Assembly: GCA_035048495.1 (NCBI GenBank)
Contig: CM068551.1
Location: forward strand, 9,983,248 to 10,047,247
Direction of reading: 5' to 3'
DNA: 64,000 bases
Origin: Euptelea pleiosperma
Lineage: Eukaryota > Streptophyta > Magnoliopsida > Ranunculales > Eupteleaceae
A program made the translations under genes and the position numbers. How positions within the stretch are numbered: the stretch's first letter is position 1; each line of letters starts with the position of its first letter. Of the stretch, positions 47,193 to 56,810 are shown piece by piece. The notes beneath the pieces were generated by a model. That model saw nothing but the letters and a program-made list of their open reading frames with translations, had not been told where the DNA came from and made no database searches.

Positions 47193-47976
47193 GTCGGGCT
47201 CCGTTGACAGATCTAAAATGACAGGTAAAATGACAGGGACACAATATAAGCAAAGAAAAATCTATGATACCGACTTCGGTATCAAAATTTTGATGCCGAA
47301 GTCCATCAATTTTCCATGTAGTAGACTCTTTCTGGCCCACTGACTCCATGAATATTTGGCCCACATCTTGGTGGACCTACACACCAAAAATCAGCGTGAT
47401 TAGTGATTTCTAGCCATTGAATTTGAGCACTTTTTCATCATGGGCTTGGAACCACTTCATAGGCATGTTCCTAAAGTCCATGATGAAAAGTGCTCAAATC
47501 CTACGGCTAGAAATCACCAATCACGCTAATTTTTGGTGTGTGGGTCCACCAAGATGTGCGCCAAATATTCATGGAGTCAGTGGGCCCAAAATAGTCTACT
47601 ACATGGCAAATTGAGGGACTTCGGCATCACTTTTGATACCGAAGTCAGTCTCAAAGAACAGCCCATATAAGCAAGGTGGCACACTGTTACAGGACTCTGA
47701 CCATACAGATGTTTGTCCGATCCCATGGTGGACCTACAAACCAAAAATCAACATGATTAGTGATTTATAAGTGTTGTATCTTTGTACCTCAAAAACTGCT
47801 CAAATTCCCACAGCTGAGATCAACCCATGAAAGTAAGTCCAATCCAAAGCCTATAAATCACTAATCAGGCTGATTTTTGGTTTGTAGGTCCACCATGGGA
47901 TAGGACAAACATCCATATGGTCAGAGTCCTGTAACAGTATGTCCCTGTCATTTTAGATCTGTCAACGGAGCCCGAC
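47193..47976. mobile_element. Foldback MITE, family C, inside the CACTA element
   Basis: Terminal inverted repeats GTCGGGCTCCGTTGACAG (47193) and CTGTCAACGGAGCCCGAC (47976) continue inward as long complementary arms (CATACAGATGTTTGTCC / GGACAAACATCCATATG). The left arm is interrupted by another MITE (47253-47664). The core TGGACCTACAAACCAAAAAT is shared with elements at 53.3-54.7 kb. No clear target duplication was found. Confidence 0.75.
47253..47664. mobile_element. Foldback MITE, family B (copy 1), nested in the family C element
   Basis: A 412-bp element with inverted ends containing ATGATACCGACTTCGGTATC and a mirror CTTCGGCATC...GATACCGAAGTC. The flanking 9-bp duplication ATATAAGCA (47244-47252 and 47665-47673) fits a Mutator-like MITE. 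Copy 2, in the opposite orientation and of the same length, is at 52319-52730. Confidence 0.85.
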
Positions 47977-48260
47977 TCGTGAAACCCTTATTTTCTCCCA
48001 TAGAAGATAAAAGAATGGCTGATTTTTTGCGAGGATGATTTCTTCACCATATAGATCACCCTTACAAAAAATCAGCCCATTTTGAAATTTCTAACACCAT
48101 CAAATGTGGGTTTCAAGTTAATGTTAAAAATAGACGGTCCATAATTCTTCAACTTTTAAAACATGCTATGAATATCAGAATGATTTAAAATGGATTTAAG
48201 AAAATGGATTCAAGCATGTGCAGCCCAAAATGTGGTAATAAATGATAATGAAATGGGCAA
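47977..48260. repeat. MITE family A fragment within the CACTA element
   Basis: From about 48003 to 48190 the sequence (AATGGCTGATTTTTTGCGAG, CCATAATTCTTCAAC) matches one arm of the family A elements at 29283 and 51424. The other arm is missing, so it is a remnant. Confidence 0.6.
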
Positions 48261-48480
48261 GAGGAGACTTACTTGAGAAGTTGAGAGGGCAAGCTAGCGT
48301 TGGACGACGGCTTGGGCGACAGCGACAGCGACGGAGACTACAACGGCGATGGATGTAGCAACGGATGATGAGCAGTTAGGGCTTGAAGAGGGGAGAGTAA
48401 TCTTCGGCTTGGAGGAGAGGGAAACTAGGATTTCTTTAAGAAACAGAGGTGTTTTTGGTGTGCAAGGGGTTTTAGCGCGT
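48260..48480 (-). promoter_or_regulatory. Likely first (non-coding) exon and donor site of the CACTA transposase transcript
   Basis: On the minus strand this pyrimidine-rich, C/T/G-balanced segment differs from its AT-rich surroundings and ends with CTTCTCAAGTAAGTC, a good splice donor near 48270. It lies between the subterminal repeats and the transposase. The call rests on composition and position only. Confidence 0.35.
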
Positions 48481-48608
48481 GATGTCAGTTTATATATCTT
48501 AAAACCGACGCGATATGTTAAGATATAGCATCGGTTTTTATAAAAACCAACGCAAATTTTTTTTTTTTACAGATCGCGTCGACGCCGAAACCCATTCGTC
48601 TAGTAGTG
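48481..48608. repeat. CACTA right terminus and subterminal repeats
   Basis: Copies of AAAACCGACGC and ATCGGTTTTTATAAAAACC precede the terminal CTAGTAGTG. They mirror those at 29838-30180. Confidence 0.75.
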
Positions 48609-48611
48609 CTT

Positions 48612-49742
48612 CTTTATTTTTATCACTAAATTGTTCCCAAGATGGTTCAAAATTAGGCACACAATTTTGGCAAGTCAAAATCTTGGGAGCTAAAGTTCCC
48701 AAATCTGACATTCCTTATTGTATATGGTACTTATTAGTTGTTTTCCATAATTCTATTTTTTATAATGCCACCTAGGCAATTATGTTTTATTGACAATTAT
48801 CTCACTTCCATGTCATTATTTCCAACACAATGGGGTGTAGTGTGTGCGTCACACGTGTTATATCCATCTGAGTGCGCCCATATCATGTTGTATGCGTACT
48901 TATCACCTCATAATCATTGAGCTTATTAGGTCATTCGATCCAGCCACATATCATCTATTTGATCGAACCGCACAAGTAGTCCCTACATTACACAACTTGA
49001 TCAACATGCCAAAATAATCCTAGAATGGTAGTTCACACTAAGTCTATATATGTTGGTCCCACCCAAAAGTCCTCAAAAACCCTAAAAATTCAAAATTTCC
49101 CAAAGGGTCTTAAATGTCTCCAAACATTAGCTAGTGGTCAAAATTAGTCAAGATTGGTTCACAGAAAGTCCTACTTACTCTATTTAATCTATGATAATAC
49201 TCTAAGTTATGAAATTGACAAAAATGTCCCTTTTCAGAGTGTAGGGTAATACACATAACCACAAAGAATATGTATTTGCAAATGACATGATTATGATGCC
49301 TTTTGAATCATATGTAGGATATCTGATGATAAACATTGATGAACGTGTTTTTCATCATTTCATGTTGGAAGGATAATATCAAGTTAAAAACTTTTCATAT
49401 GCTATAATTTCGAGGCCATTGTATACGAAACATATAATAGTGGTGAGTGTGACAAATTATCATTTCTTAGACATTTTTGGGTTGTGCTTACCAAATAGAC
49501 TTAGCACACTTGACACTTAATAAAAGCAAATATGACAAAAATGACAATTTTAACAGTTTTATCAGACCTTATATTTAGCACTTTAAGATATCAGACCTCA
49601 AAATAAGTTTTACCAAATGAATCTCCGCTCGGAAATAGAATTTCAGGAATTTGAAGTTTCTTTACGCCCCTAAAACTTTAAATTCCAGGAAAATCACGGA
49701 ATTTGGAAAGTTTTGAATGCAATGGTGTGTGTGCGTGTGTTT
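48612..49742. other. Intergenic sequence
   Basis: About 1.1 kb of AT-rich sequence between the CACTA element and the RNase T2-like gene. I see no gene, RNA or repeat. Short frames (48515-48775, 48738-48920) lack domains. Confidence 0.4.
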
Positions 49743-49800
49743 GAGAGAGAGAGGGAGAGAGGGAGAGAGGGAGAGGGAGAGAGAGAGAGAGAGAGAGAGT
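49743..49800. repeat. GA-rich microsatellite
   Basis: An uninterrupted GAGAGA/GGGAGA tract. The short frames on both strands here are repeat artefacts. Confidence 0.9.
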
Positions 49801-49806
49801 CCATAT

Positions 49807-50070
49807 ATTACATAAATTTTCAGATGCATCTTATTGAACCATGGAAAAGAGACTTGGTACATAAGTTTTCCCTGATGGATCTTATTGAACCAAGGAAGAA
49901 CTAAGGAAGAGATTCCCTGATGGATTTGAACTAAGGAAGAACTAAGGAATTAGACCCATTACATAATTATCTCCTGATGGATATCTAATTGAACTAAGGA
50001 AGAGAGACCTATTACATAAGTTTTTTGATCAGATGCATCATTTTGAACAAACAATGAACCCGTTACATAA
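49807..50070. repeat. Degenerate tandem repeats reaching the 3' end of the RNase T2-like gene
   Basis: About four imperfect units of roughly 55-70 bases contain ATTACATAA(G/T)TTTTC, CTGATGGAT and TTGAAC(T/C)AAGGAAGA. The last unit includes GTTACATAAT at 50062-50071, which overlaps the stop codon (TTA at 50063-50065) and last codons of the gene. This suggests the gene's 3' end was the source of, or was captured by, the repeat. Confidence 0.55.
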
Positions 50071-52115
50071 TTAAATCTTCATCAAGGTACATTTTTATTG
50101 GATTGCGATTTGGAACACCCTTAAGCCATGTGGTGGTGAAAAGCCCGAATCTAACTTCGTCTCCGCAAGTGTAGCTCGAAGAGACGGGGCAAGATATGAT
50201 GGTGGACGCATCCTTGTTGACACACACATAGATCTGATAGAGCTGCCATTCATGCTTCAGGTTCTTACTGCACTGGATCTCCACGGAAACTCCAAGATTG
50301 CCCTCGATCACTGTCTTAATAGTATCTATTTCATAAAATACCTCAGCAGAAGGAACAATGCCTGCACATAAACATGATAAATAGTATATCAAGTAGTCTT
50401 GTAGTTTTTTTTTCTCTTTTACACCCAAATGCTATACCATAGAATACGTAGCTAATATGCATAGCGTGCATGGGACCCATACATATCTCAAAGGAGAAGC
50501 AAGAGAGCTCACCATTGTCTGAAAGTAAGGTCAGCAAGTTGATCTTCTCCCTGAGTTCCAAAGCCTTGTCGAAGTAGTCATATTGGCTTAGATTAGAACA
50601 CACACCATATGTTTTCCAAGTGCTTTTCCAGTTATCCTGAGGTTTGCTGCTCGGACACTTGATATTGCTCCAGTACGAATTCAAGTCCTCAGTCAGGTCC
50701 GAAATCTGTATTTGATTTTTATTTCACAAAGTAAACAGTAGAAGAAACTTCATGATTTGCAAGCACATCAAAGTCTAGTAACTAATGAAAATAATCCTTC
50801 TTGGTTTCATAGAAGAAGAAGGAACCTGATTGACGTTGAAGCTAGAGTTCGTGCACTTTGTAACAGCATTTCCCGTCGTGCTGTTGTAAGTCCATAGGCC
50901 CCTCACGAAGAAGTCTGCCTCGGGCGTGCCCGTCTTGGGTTTGCAACACCCAGCTTTGGTTTGGTTGCAATAAGATCCTGGCCACTGCAATCCAATCGGA
51001 ATTTTTATTTTACTACACTGTTAAGATAATAGAAATCTAGCGAAAACTGTATAATATCTCAAAAAGATTGCAAGAGTTTTAGATTCAATGGGTGACACTG
51101 CAAATGGTGAGAAAAAATCACTTTTCAAATTTTTTTCGGGGCGTTTGGATCGCCATTTTTAGATGTGGAAAAGTCATTTTTTTTCCATAAAAGAACTTTT
51201 TCCAAAATAATAGATTGTTTGGATGACCAGTTTTTAAAAATTATTTATTCCATAAAAATATATTTAAGCCAAAAAGTTCTTTTTTATAACAATACTCCTA
51301 CACCCCTTCCCATCTATTACTCTCATCAATTATAGTGGTAGGGCCCACTAAGAGAAGATAAAGACATTTTGCATTAATGACTATCCAAACCATGATCTTT
51401 TTAAGAAAAAATAATTTTCAAAAGGATCAGGCTGAGCGGACACATATTTCCGCACACAAAAATGGTCGGGGACTAATATATAAATTAGAAGTTTTGGAAT
51501 GGGATGATTTTTGGTGAGGATGGTCTCTATAGTGAGGAGATCACCCTTACAAAAATTCAAATCATTCCGATATTCATAGCATGGTTTACAAGTTGAAGAA
51601 TTATGGACTGTATTTTTTACCGCGTTAACTTGAAACCCACATTTGATGGTGTTAGAAATTTCAGAATGGGCTGATTTTTTCGTAGGGGTCATCCTCACCA
51701 AAAATAAGCCGTTGATTTATCTTCCATAGGGGTACACCATAATTGTGTGTGAAAAATGTGTCTGGTGAGCCTGACCCTTTTCAAAAATATATTTTCAGAA
51801 AAGTCATTCTTTTTAAATAAATAATTTTTGAAAAAATGGCGATCCAAACACCCCCACACTTAAAAGAAAACCGGGTTTTAAGGAGAAAAATCACTTCTAA
51901 TGTGAAAAAAAAAGAGTCAATAATAACTCACTGAATGCAACAACTCGGAATGCAAAATGGTAGGACTATGGGTCAACATATATATGAAGGGAAATGAATG
52001 AGAAGAGTACCATGAGAACGAAATTAAAGAAATCAAAATCTTCGATTGCCATCCCTTGAGAAGATAAACACAAGAAAGCAACAAAGACTACGGAAATGCA
52101 TTTGAAGCCTGCCAT
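50063..52115 (-). CDS. RNase T2 family protein lacking the catalytic residues (four exons)
   Basis: Exons are 52011-52115, 50826-50984, 50513-50705 and 50063-50361, joined by GT..AG introns with frame kept, giving 251 residues. Residues 1-23 look like a signal peptide (VVFVAFLCL core), so the protein should enter the secretory path. WPGSYC, a CC pair, the DYF and GIVPS motifs and about ten spaced Cys match the plant RNase T2/S-like RNase fold, and the length is normal. The first active-site motif (HGLWP in active enzymes) is RGLWT (R63). The second (usually HE..KHG) reads STWKTYG at 116-122. All five catalytic positions are therefore replaced. NxS/T sites are present. RNase activity is unlikely. 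Known inactive T2 relatives include RNase-related storage proteins (Calystegia CalsepRRP type). A storage or defence role is inference. No stops or frameshifts are seen. Confidence 0.9.
51138..51854. mobile_element. Foldback MITE in intron 1 of the RNase T2-like gene (outer)
   Basis: Ends GGGGCGTTTGGATCGCCA and TGGCGATCCAAACACCCC are inverted repeats that continue inward (AAGTCATTTTTT / AAAAGTCATTC). It contains the younger element 51424-51777. No clear target duplication; the GGGGTGTTTGGAT-like end resembles hAT-type MITEs, which is only a suggestion. Confidence 0.65.
51424..51777. mobile_element. Foldback MITE, family A, in intron 1 (inner)
   Basis: A 354-bp element with inverted ends GGATCAGGCTGAGCGGACAC and GTGTCTGGTGAGCCTGACCC. 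Perfect 9-bp duplications TTTTCAAAA (51415-51423 and 51778-51786) point to a Mutator-like origin. The core matches 29283-29614. The frame at 51381-51701 is a shadow. Confidence 0.88.
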
Positions 52116-52166
52116 GATTGAGAACGAGATAGGGATGGTATGAAAGAGCTTGGAAGCAGTCGGCCT

Positions 52167-52173
52167 TTTATAG
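52167..52173 (-). promoter_or_regulatory. TATA box of the RNase T2-like gene
   Basis: The minus strand reads GTCTATAAAAGGCC, a strong TATA box about 52 bases upstream of the ATG at 52115. Transcription would start near 52135-52145, giving a very short 5' UTR. Confidence 0.7.
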
Positions 52174-52189
52174 ACTAACCAGAGGTTAT

Positions 52190-52207
52190 CACGTGCATTT
52201 ACACGTG
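52190..52207 (-). promoter_or_regulatory. Two G-boxes upstream of the TATA box
   Basis: Two palindromic CACGTG cores (52190-52195 and 52202-52207), 12 bases apart, lie 17-35 bases upstream of the TATA box. G-boxes are bound by bZIP and bHLH factors and occur in ABA-, light- and seed-responsive plant promoters. The pairing and position make them likely real sites. Confidence 0.55.
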
Positions 52208-52318
52208 CTTATTGAATTTCTGAAAGTTGTGAAAATTATAATTAAAAAGAGTGGTGATCATATGGTCTGGTGCCCAGTTGCAGGCACAATTTAATTGGTG
52301 CCCGCTGCACACAAAGAG

Positions 52319-52730
52319 GGGCTGTTCTTTGATACCGACTTCGGTATCAAAATTTTGATGCCGAAGTCCCTCAATTTGCCACGTAGTAGACTCTTTCGGC
52401 CCCACCGACTCCATGAATATTTGGCAAAAATCTTGGTGGACCCACACACCAAAAATCAGCTTGACTGGTGATTTCTAGCCGTAGGATTTGAGCACTTTTC
52501 ATCATGGGCTTTATGAACATGACTATGAAGTGGTTCCAAGCCCATGATGAAAAAGTGCTCAAATTCAATGGCTAGAAATCGCTAATCACACTGATTTTTG
52601 GTGTGTGGATCCACCGAGATGTGGGCCAAATATTCATGGAGTAGTGGGCCCAAAAGAGTCTACTACGTGGCAAATTGAGGGACTTCGCCATCAAAGTTTT
52701 GATACCGAAGTCGGTATCATAGAATTTTTC
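52319..52730. mobile_element. Foldback MITE, family B (copy 2), upstream of the RNase T2-like gene
   Basis: A 412-bp element with ends containing TTTGATACCGACTTCGGTAT and GATACCGAAGTCGGTATC. Perfect 9-bp duplications CACAAAGAG lie at 52310-52318 and 52731-52739. It lies about 145 bp upstream of the TATA box. Confidence 0.9.
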
Positions 52731-52739
52731 CACAAAGAG

Positions 52740-53286
52740 ATCGAGAAGATCTAAAAAAAGAACAACATGGAGGAAAAGACAAACCAAGAAAGAGTAATAA
52801 AGATGACAACAACAAAGCCATACCACTGCTCCCTCTCCCAAATCACTGAAAAGGAATTCTGAAAATCTGCTACCCAGCTGAATAAGAGAGCTTTAATGTT
52901 AATAAGAATAATTGAGAATGGGCTCTCCTTGCCTATTAATATTCTCACATTTGAGCTACTCAATTATAAATTCAAATATAATAAAATATTTGTGCAACAC
53001 AAATCAAAATGTACCAGCAGTTGGACACCACATGTACCCCGAACCATACGATCACTACTCATCTAAAAAAGTTTTGAAAATTTTGACATGTTTTCTATGT
53101 GATGGGTTTGTCAAATATGAGCGTTGTCCGGCTAGCTGAAGCTTATTAAATTTTCCATTTAATATAGAAAATGAAGTTCACAATATTTTTTATGGACACC
53201 GATGTCATAGCTCCGGCGGTACTTTAATATATTGTAAACATTAATTAGGAGTTAGGGATCCATAGACATCAAACGCATTTTGCGAG
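52740..53286. other. Intergenic sequence
   Basis: About 550 bp of AT-rich sequence in which I see no gene or repeat. A minus-strand frame (52751-52963) has no domain. Confidence 0.4.
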
Positions 53287-53640
53287 GATAAAACTTTGAT
53301 GACAGGGACAATATGAGCCACGTGGCACACTCTTAGATGTTTTTCCAATCCCTAAGTGGACCTACAAACCAAAAATCAGCTTGATTAGTGATTTCAAACC
53401 TTTGGATCTTTGTACCTCAAATAATGGTCAATAATGCTCAAATTTCCACGGTTAAAATCTACCCATGAAAATAATTTCAATCACGCCTAGAAATCACTAA
53501 TCAGGCTGATTTTTTGTTTCTAGGTCCACCTAGGGATTGGCCAAACATCCATACGGTTAGAGTCCTCAAAGAGTGTGCCACGTGGCTCATATTGTGCCTT
53601 ATCATCAAAGTTTTACTCATTTTACTACATCATTGTTCCT
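53287..53640. mobile_element. Foldback MITE, family C
   Basis: Arms GATAAAACTTTGATGACAGG and a mirror with ATCATCAAAGTTTTACTC continue as ACAATATGAGCCACGTGGCA / TGCCACGTGGCTCATATTGT. The inner core is CCTACAAACCAAAAATCAGC. A clean target duplication was not found. The boundaries are approximate. Confidence 0.7.
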
Positions 53641-53930
53641 CGTATCCAAAGGCTGACATTGAGGTTGTATTATACTTAAATTAGAACCGGGGATATAGCA
53701 TTATTGGTAATTTTTATTTATTTTTTATTATTTTACGAAGAATACACATACATGCAATAAAATATTTTAATATTAGCAAGATTAGTACATTATTTTAGTG
53801 GGCCCATTGGTGTGATATGTTGCATTTGTAATGAAGATCTGACCAACAGCCCGGTAGGCGTGGCAGGTTGCATTTATTGTACCATTTAGATGAGATGATG
53901 TTTTTTGAAATTTTGTGAATCAAAACAAAA

Positions 53931-54313
53931 GTTGGAGTAAAACTTCTGTCACAACGTAAAATACGAACCACATGGCACACTCTTAGTGGACACTGACCGT
54001 ATGGATGTTTGGCCAGTCCCTCGGTGGACCTTTAAACCAAAAATCAGCCTGATTAGTGATTTATAACCTTTGGATCTTTGCACTCAAATAACGCTCAATA
54101 ATGTTCAAATTCTTACCGATATAATCAACCCATGAAAATAACTTCATTCGAATCGTTTAGAAATCACTAATCAGACTGATTTTTGGTTTAGAGCTCCACT
54201 GAGGTACTGGCCAAACATCCATACATCCATAGGGTCAGCATCCACTAAGAGTGTGCCACGCGGCTGGTATGCATCTGTCACAAGACTGACAGAAAGTTTC
54301 ACTCCAAAAGTTG
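53931..54313. mobile_element. Foldback MITE, family C
   Basis: Inverted arms CAAAAGTTGGAGTAAAACTT and a mirror ACTCCAAAAGTTG, then CACACTCTTAGTGGA / TCCACTAAGAGTGTG. It shares the ATCAGCCTGATTAGTGATTT core with its neighbours. Confidence 0.7.
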
Positions 54314-54377
54314 TCTTAGAAATTATTGTACTGCTTTGAAAATTTAGATATATAGTGATGGACTAGTGAGAGTAAAT

Positions 54378-54715
54378 TCCGCTGATCGCCCACAATACGA
54401 ACCATGTGGCATACTCTTAGTGGATGCTGACTGTATGGATGTTTGGCCAATCCCTAGGTGAGCCTACAAACAAAAAATAGCTTGATTAGTGATTTCAAAC
54501 CTTTGGATCCTTGTACCCCAAATAATGGTAAAAAAAAAATCTCAAATTCCTACAGTTAAAATCAATCCATGAAAATGACTTCAATTCAATGCTTAGAAAT
54601 CACTAATCAAGTCGATTTTGGGTATGTAGGTCCCACCTAAGGATTGGCCAAATATCCATAGGTCAGTATCCTCTAAAAATGTGCCACGCTTACTCATATT
54701 GTGGCTGTCAGCGGC
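54378..54715. mobile_element. Foldback MITE, family C, diverged
   Basis: Arms CCGCTGATCGCCCACAATA / ATATTGTGGCTGTCAGCGG and TGGATGTTTGGCCAATCC / GGATTGGCCAAATATCC. More diverged than the two copies before it. Confidence 0.6.
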
Positions 54716-54763
54716 TTTGCTGACCATGGACTTACGGTTTTATTTTATAAGTGAAAGGAAAAA

Positions 54764-55104
54764 GATGTAACAGGTATGCCTGAAGTTGCCATCTGGGCCC
54801 ACTGACTGAATGGATGTTTATCTCACCCCTTGGTGGATATACACACCAAAAATCATCTAGATTGGTAATCTCTAACCATTAGATTTTACTACTTTTTAAG
54901 ACGTGCTTGTAGCTGTTGAATTCAGCCATTTTTTTAGTGCAAAAAAGAACGGCTAAAAACCATCAAACAATCAGATTTTTGATGTGAATGTCTACTGAGG
55001 GGTGGGCTAAACATCCATGGCGGTGAGTGGGCCCAGATGGCAGTGGTAAGTAACAAAAATGTACTTCCACATTTGAAAAGATCTCAGGTACACCTTGTTA
55101 CATC
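54764..55104. mobile_element. Foldback MITE with GATGTAACA ends
   Basis: Inverted ends GATGTAACAGGTATGCCTGA and TCAGGTACACCTTGTTACATC enclose arms with TGGGCCCACTGA / TCAGTGGGCCCA-like sequence. The end sequence recurs at 56786-56815 next to the satellite. Confidence 0.65.
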
Positions 55105-55880
55105 ACGACCCTAAGTGAAAAGCTAGCGCAGTAGAGCTTCAAGTTGTCTCTGTCTATAGAGATGTAAGTCCTGATTCGTAATCTCAAGCTATAAGATTTT
55201 AACACTTTTTAAGGGTTCATTCCAGCCCTTGGATTCAATAAGTTTTTGTATTAAATCTAACGGCTTAAAATCATCCAACAAGCTGATTTTGGGTACTAAT
55301 TTCCACCAAGCCGTTGGCTAACCATCCATGCCGTCAGTGGGCACGTGATAAAAAAAATTGCGTCACTTTCCTTTACGAAGGAATTATACCAAGTTACACG
55401 TACATACCTCATTATTAAACTAGTAATGATCACATGGTCCAATAACCATGTATGTAATTATATTGCATAGTGGTGTCGTTTTGTTACTGGTCAAATAATA
55501 CTCAAAATCCACGGTTAAAAATAAATCACGAAAAAGACTCTAATCCAACGGATAGAAATAACTAATCAGGATGAATTTTCGTATGTGATGAGCAAAACAT
55601 CTAAGTACTTCCACGTGAAAAATGCATGTGCATCGCACCTGGGTCCCCTACCATATAAATGTTTCCGGTATCAGTAGGTGAGATGGGGCCGTAATTATAA
55701 ATGTTTCCAGTATCAGTTGGTGGTGGGTGAAGCCTCTAGTTTTTTCTTATGTCCTCAGGCTCAAAGAAGAGTACGTACGACTTGTGCGGTTCACATCAGG
55801 TTTTGAGTTGCAAGGCCTTTAAATCACCAAGAAATCTTATCCATCCAACCTGGGGCTGAGGCTAGTACAATTGGATTCTC
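55105..55880. repeat. Degenerate MITE-derived sequence
   Basis: Parts (55110-55350 and 55480-55620) repeat the motifs AATCACTAATCAGG and ACCAAGCCGTTGGCTAACCA of the neighbouring foldback elements, but boundaries cannot be set. No gene is seen. Confidence 0.4.
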
Positions 55881-55881
55881 T

Positions 55882-56560
55882 ATGTACACGAAGTTTTACT
55901 CACGCAGACCACCTCGGCCTCACCACCGACGTACACAGGTGAGTGTTTTTGGCAAAAAGCACTTGAGTACTCACCTGGGTACGTGTGTGATGAAGCCAAG
56001 GTGGTCAGTCCATACTAATCCACGTGCCACGATCTGCTGCCCTGTCATCTCGCCGGTCATCAAAGTTTTATCCGTTTTATCCCTCGTAACCGAAGATAAA
56101 ACTTTGATGACTGGCCCTGTCATCGAAGCAGATGACAGGGCAGCAGCTCTCGGCACGTGTATTTGTACGGACTGGTCACTTCGGCTTCCCCACTCGGGTA
56201 AACTGACTGGGCCCTATCATCGAAGGAGATGGTAGGACAGCAGATCATGGCACGTGGATTTTGTACCAGCAAACCACCTCGACCTCACCACCCGCGTACA
56301 CAGGTGAGTGTTTTGGCAAAAAGCACCGGAGTACTCACCTGGGTACGTGTGTGGTGAGGCCGAGGTGGTTAGTCTGTACAAATCCACGTGCCATGATCTG
56401 CTGCCCTGTCATCTCCTTCGATGACAGGGCCCGGTCATCAAAGTTTTATCCCACGTACACAGATGAGTCTTGTGAGGCTGAGGGGGTCCAACCGTACAAA
56501 ATCCAGGTGCCGTGATATGCTGCCCTGTCATTTCCTTTGATGACAGGTTCTTACCAAAAA
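55882..56560. repeat. Two hairpin units plus nested inverted repeats (composite foldback)
   Basis: Two related hairpins, about 55905-56013 and 56264-56374, have arms of about 45-50 bases (GACCACCTCGGCCTCACCAC / GTGGTGAGGCCGAGGTGGT in the second) around TTTTGGCAAAAAG. Between and after them are inverted copies of CTGCCCTGTCATC and ATCAAAGTTTTATCC. The ORFs here (55882-56235, 56261-56515) read through the hairpins and are not genes. Confidence 0.7.
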
Positions 56561-56810
56561 TCAGCTTGTTTGATGATTTAATTTAGCCATTTATTTAAGT
56601 ACTAAAACCAATCGGTGCATTCAACGGCTATATGAACGTCTTAAAAAGTGCTAAATTCTAATGGTTATAGATTACCAATCAGGTTGATTTTTGGTTTGTA
56701 TATCCACCAAGGGTGGGATAAACATCCATGCGGTCAGATGACAGTTGTGAGTAATAAAAATCGTGCTTCCGCATTTGATACAGTTTCAGGCATACCTTGT
56801 TACATCTTTT
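56561..56810. mobile_element. Truncated foldback MITE
   Basis: It contains ATCAGGTTGATTTTTGG, AAACATCCATGCGGTCAG and the end GGCATACCTTGTTACATC, the mirror of the element start at 54764. Its left terminus is not recognisable. Confidence 0.5.

Larger units (their letters stand above)
29838..48608 (-). mobile_element. CACTA (En/Spm) DNA transposon, degenerate, carrying a nested Athila
   Basis: The left terminus is CACTATTAGAAAAAGC (29838) and the right terminus is CATTCGTCTAGTAGTG (48608), that is CACTACTAGACG in reverse. The 3-bp target duplication CTT is present on both sides (29835-29837 and 48609-48611). Both ends carry subterminal repeats with GTCGGTTTT/CCGACGCC motifs. Genes run on the minus strand: a TNP2-type transposase (46481 to 42806), then a Tnp1-like plus C48-protease-like gene (42492 to about 31220). 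Own length without the nested Athila is about 10.3 kb. All coding parts have stops, so the copy is dead. Confidence 0.92.

Noticed and set aside
55882..56515. Frames of 117 and 84 codons that look similar to each other
   Set aside because: They read through two related hairpin units, so the similarity comes from the repeat, not from a protein family.
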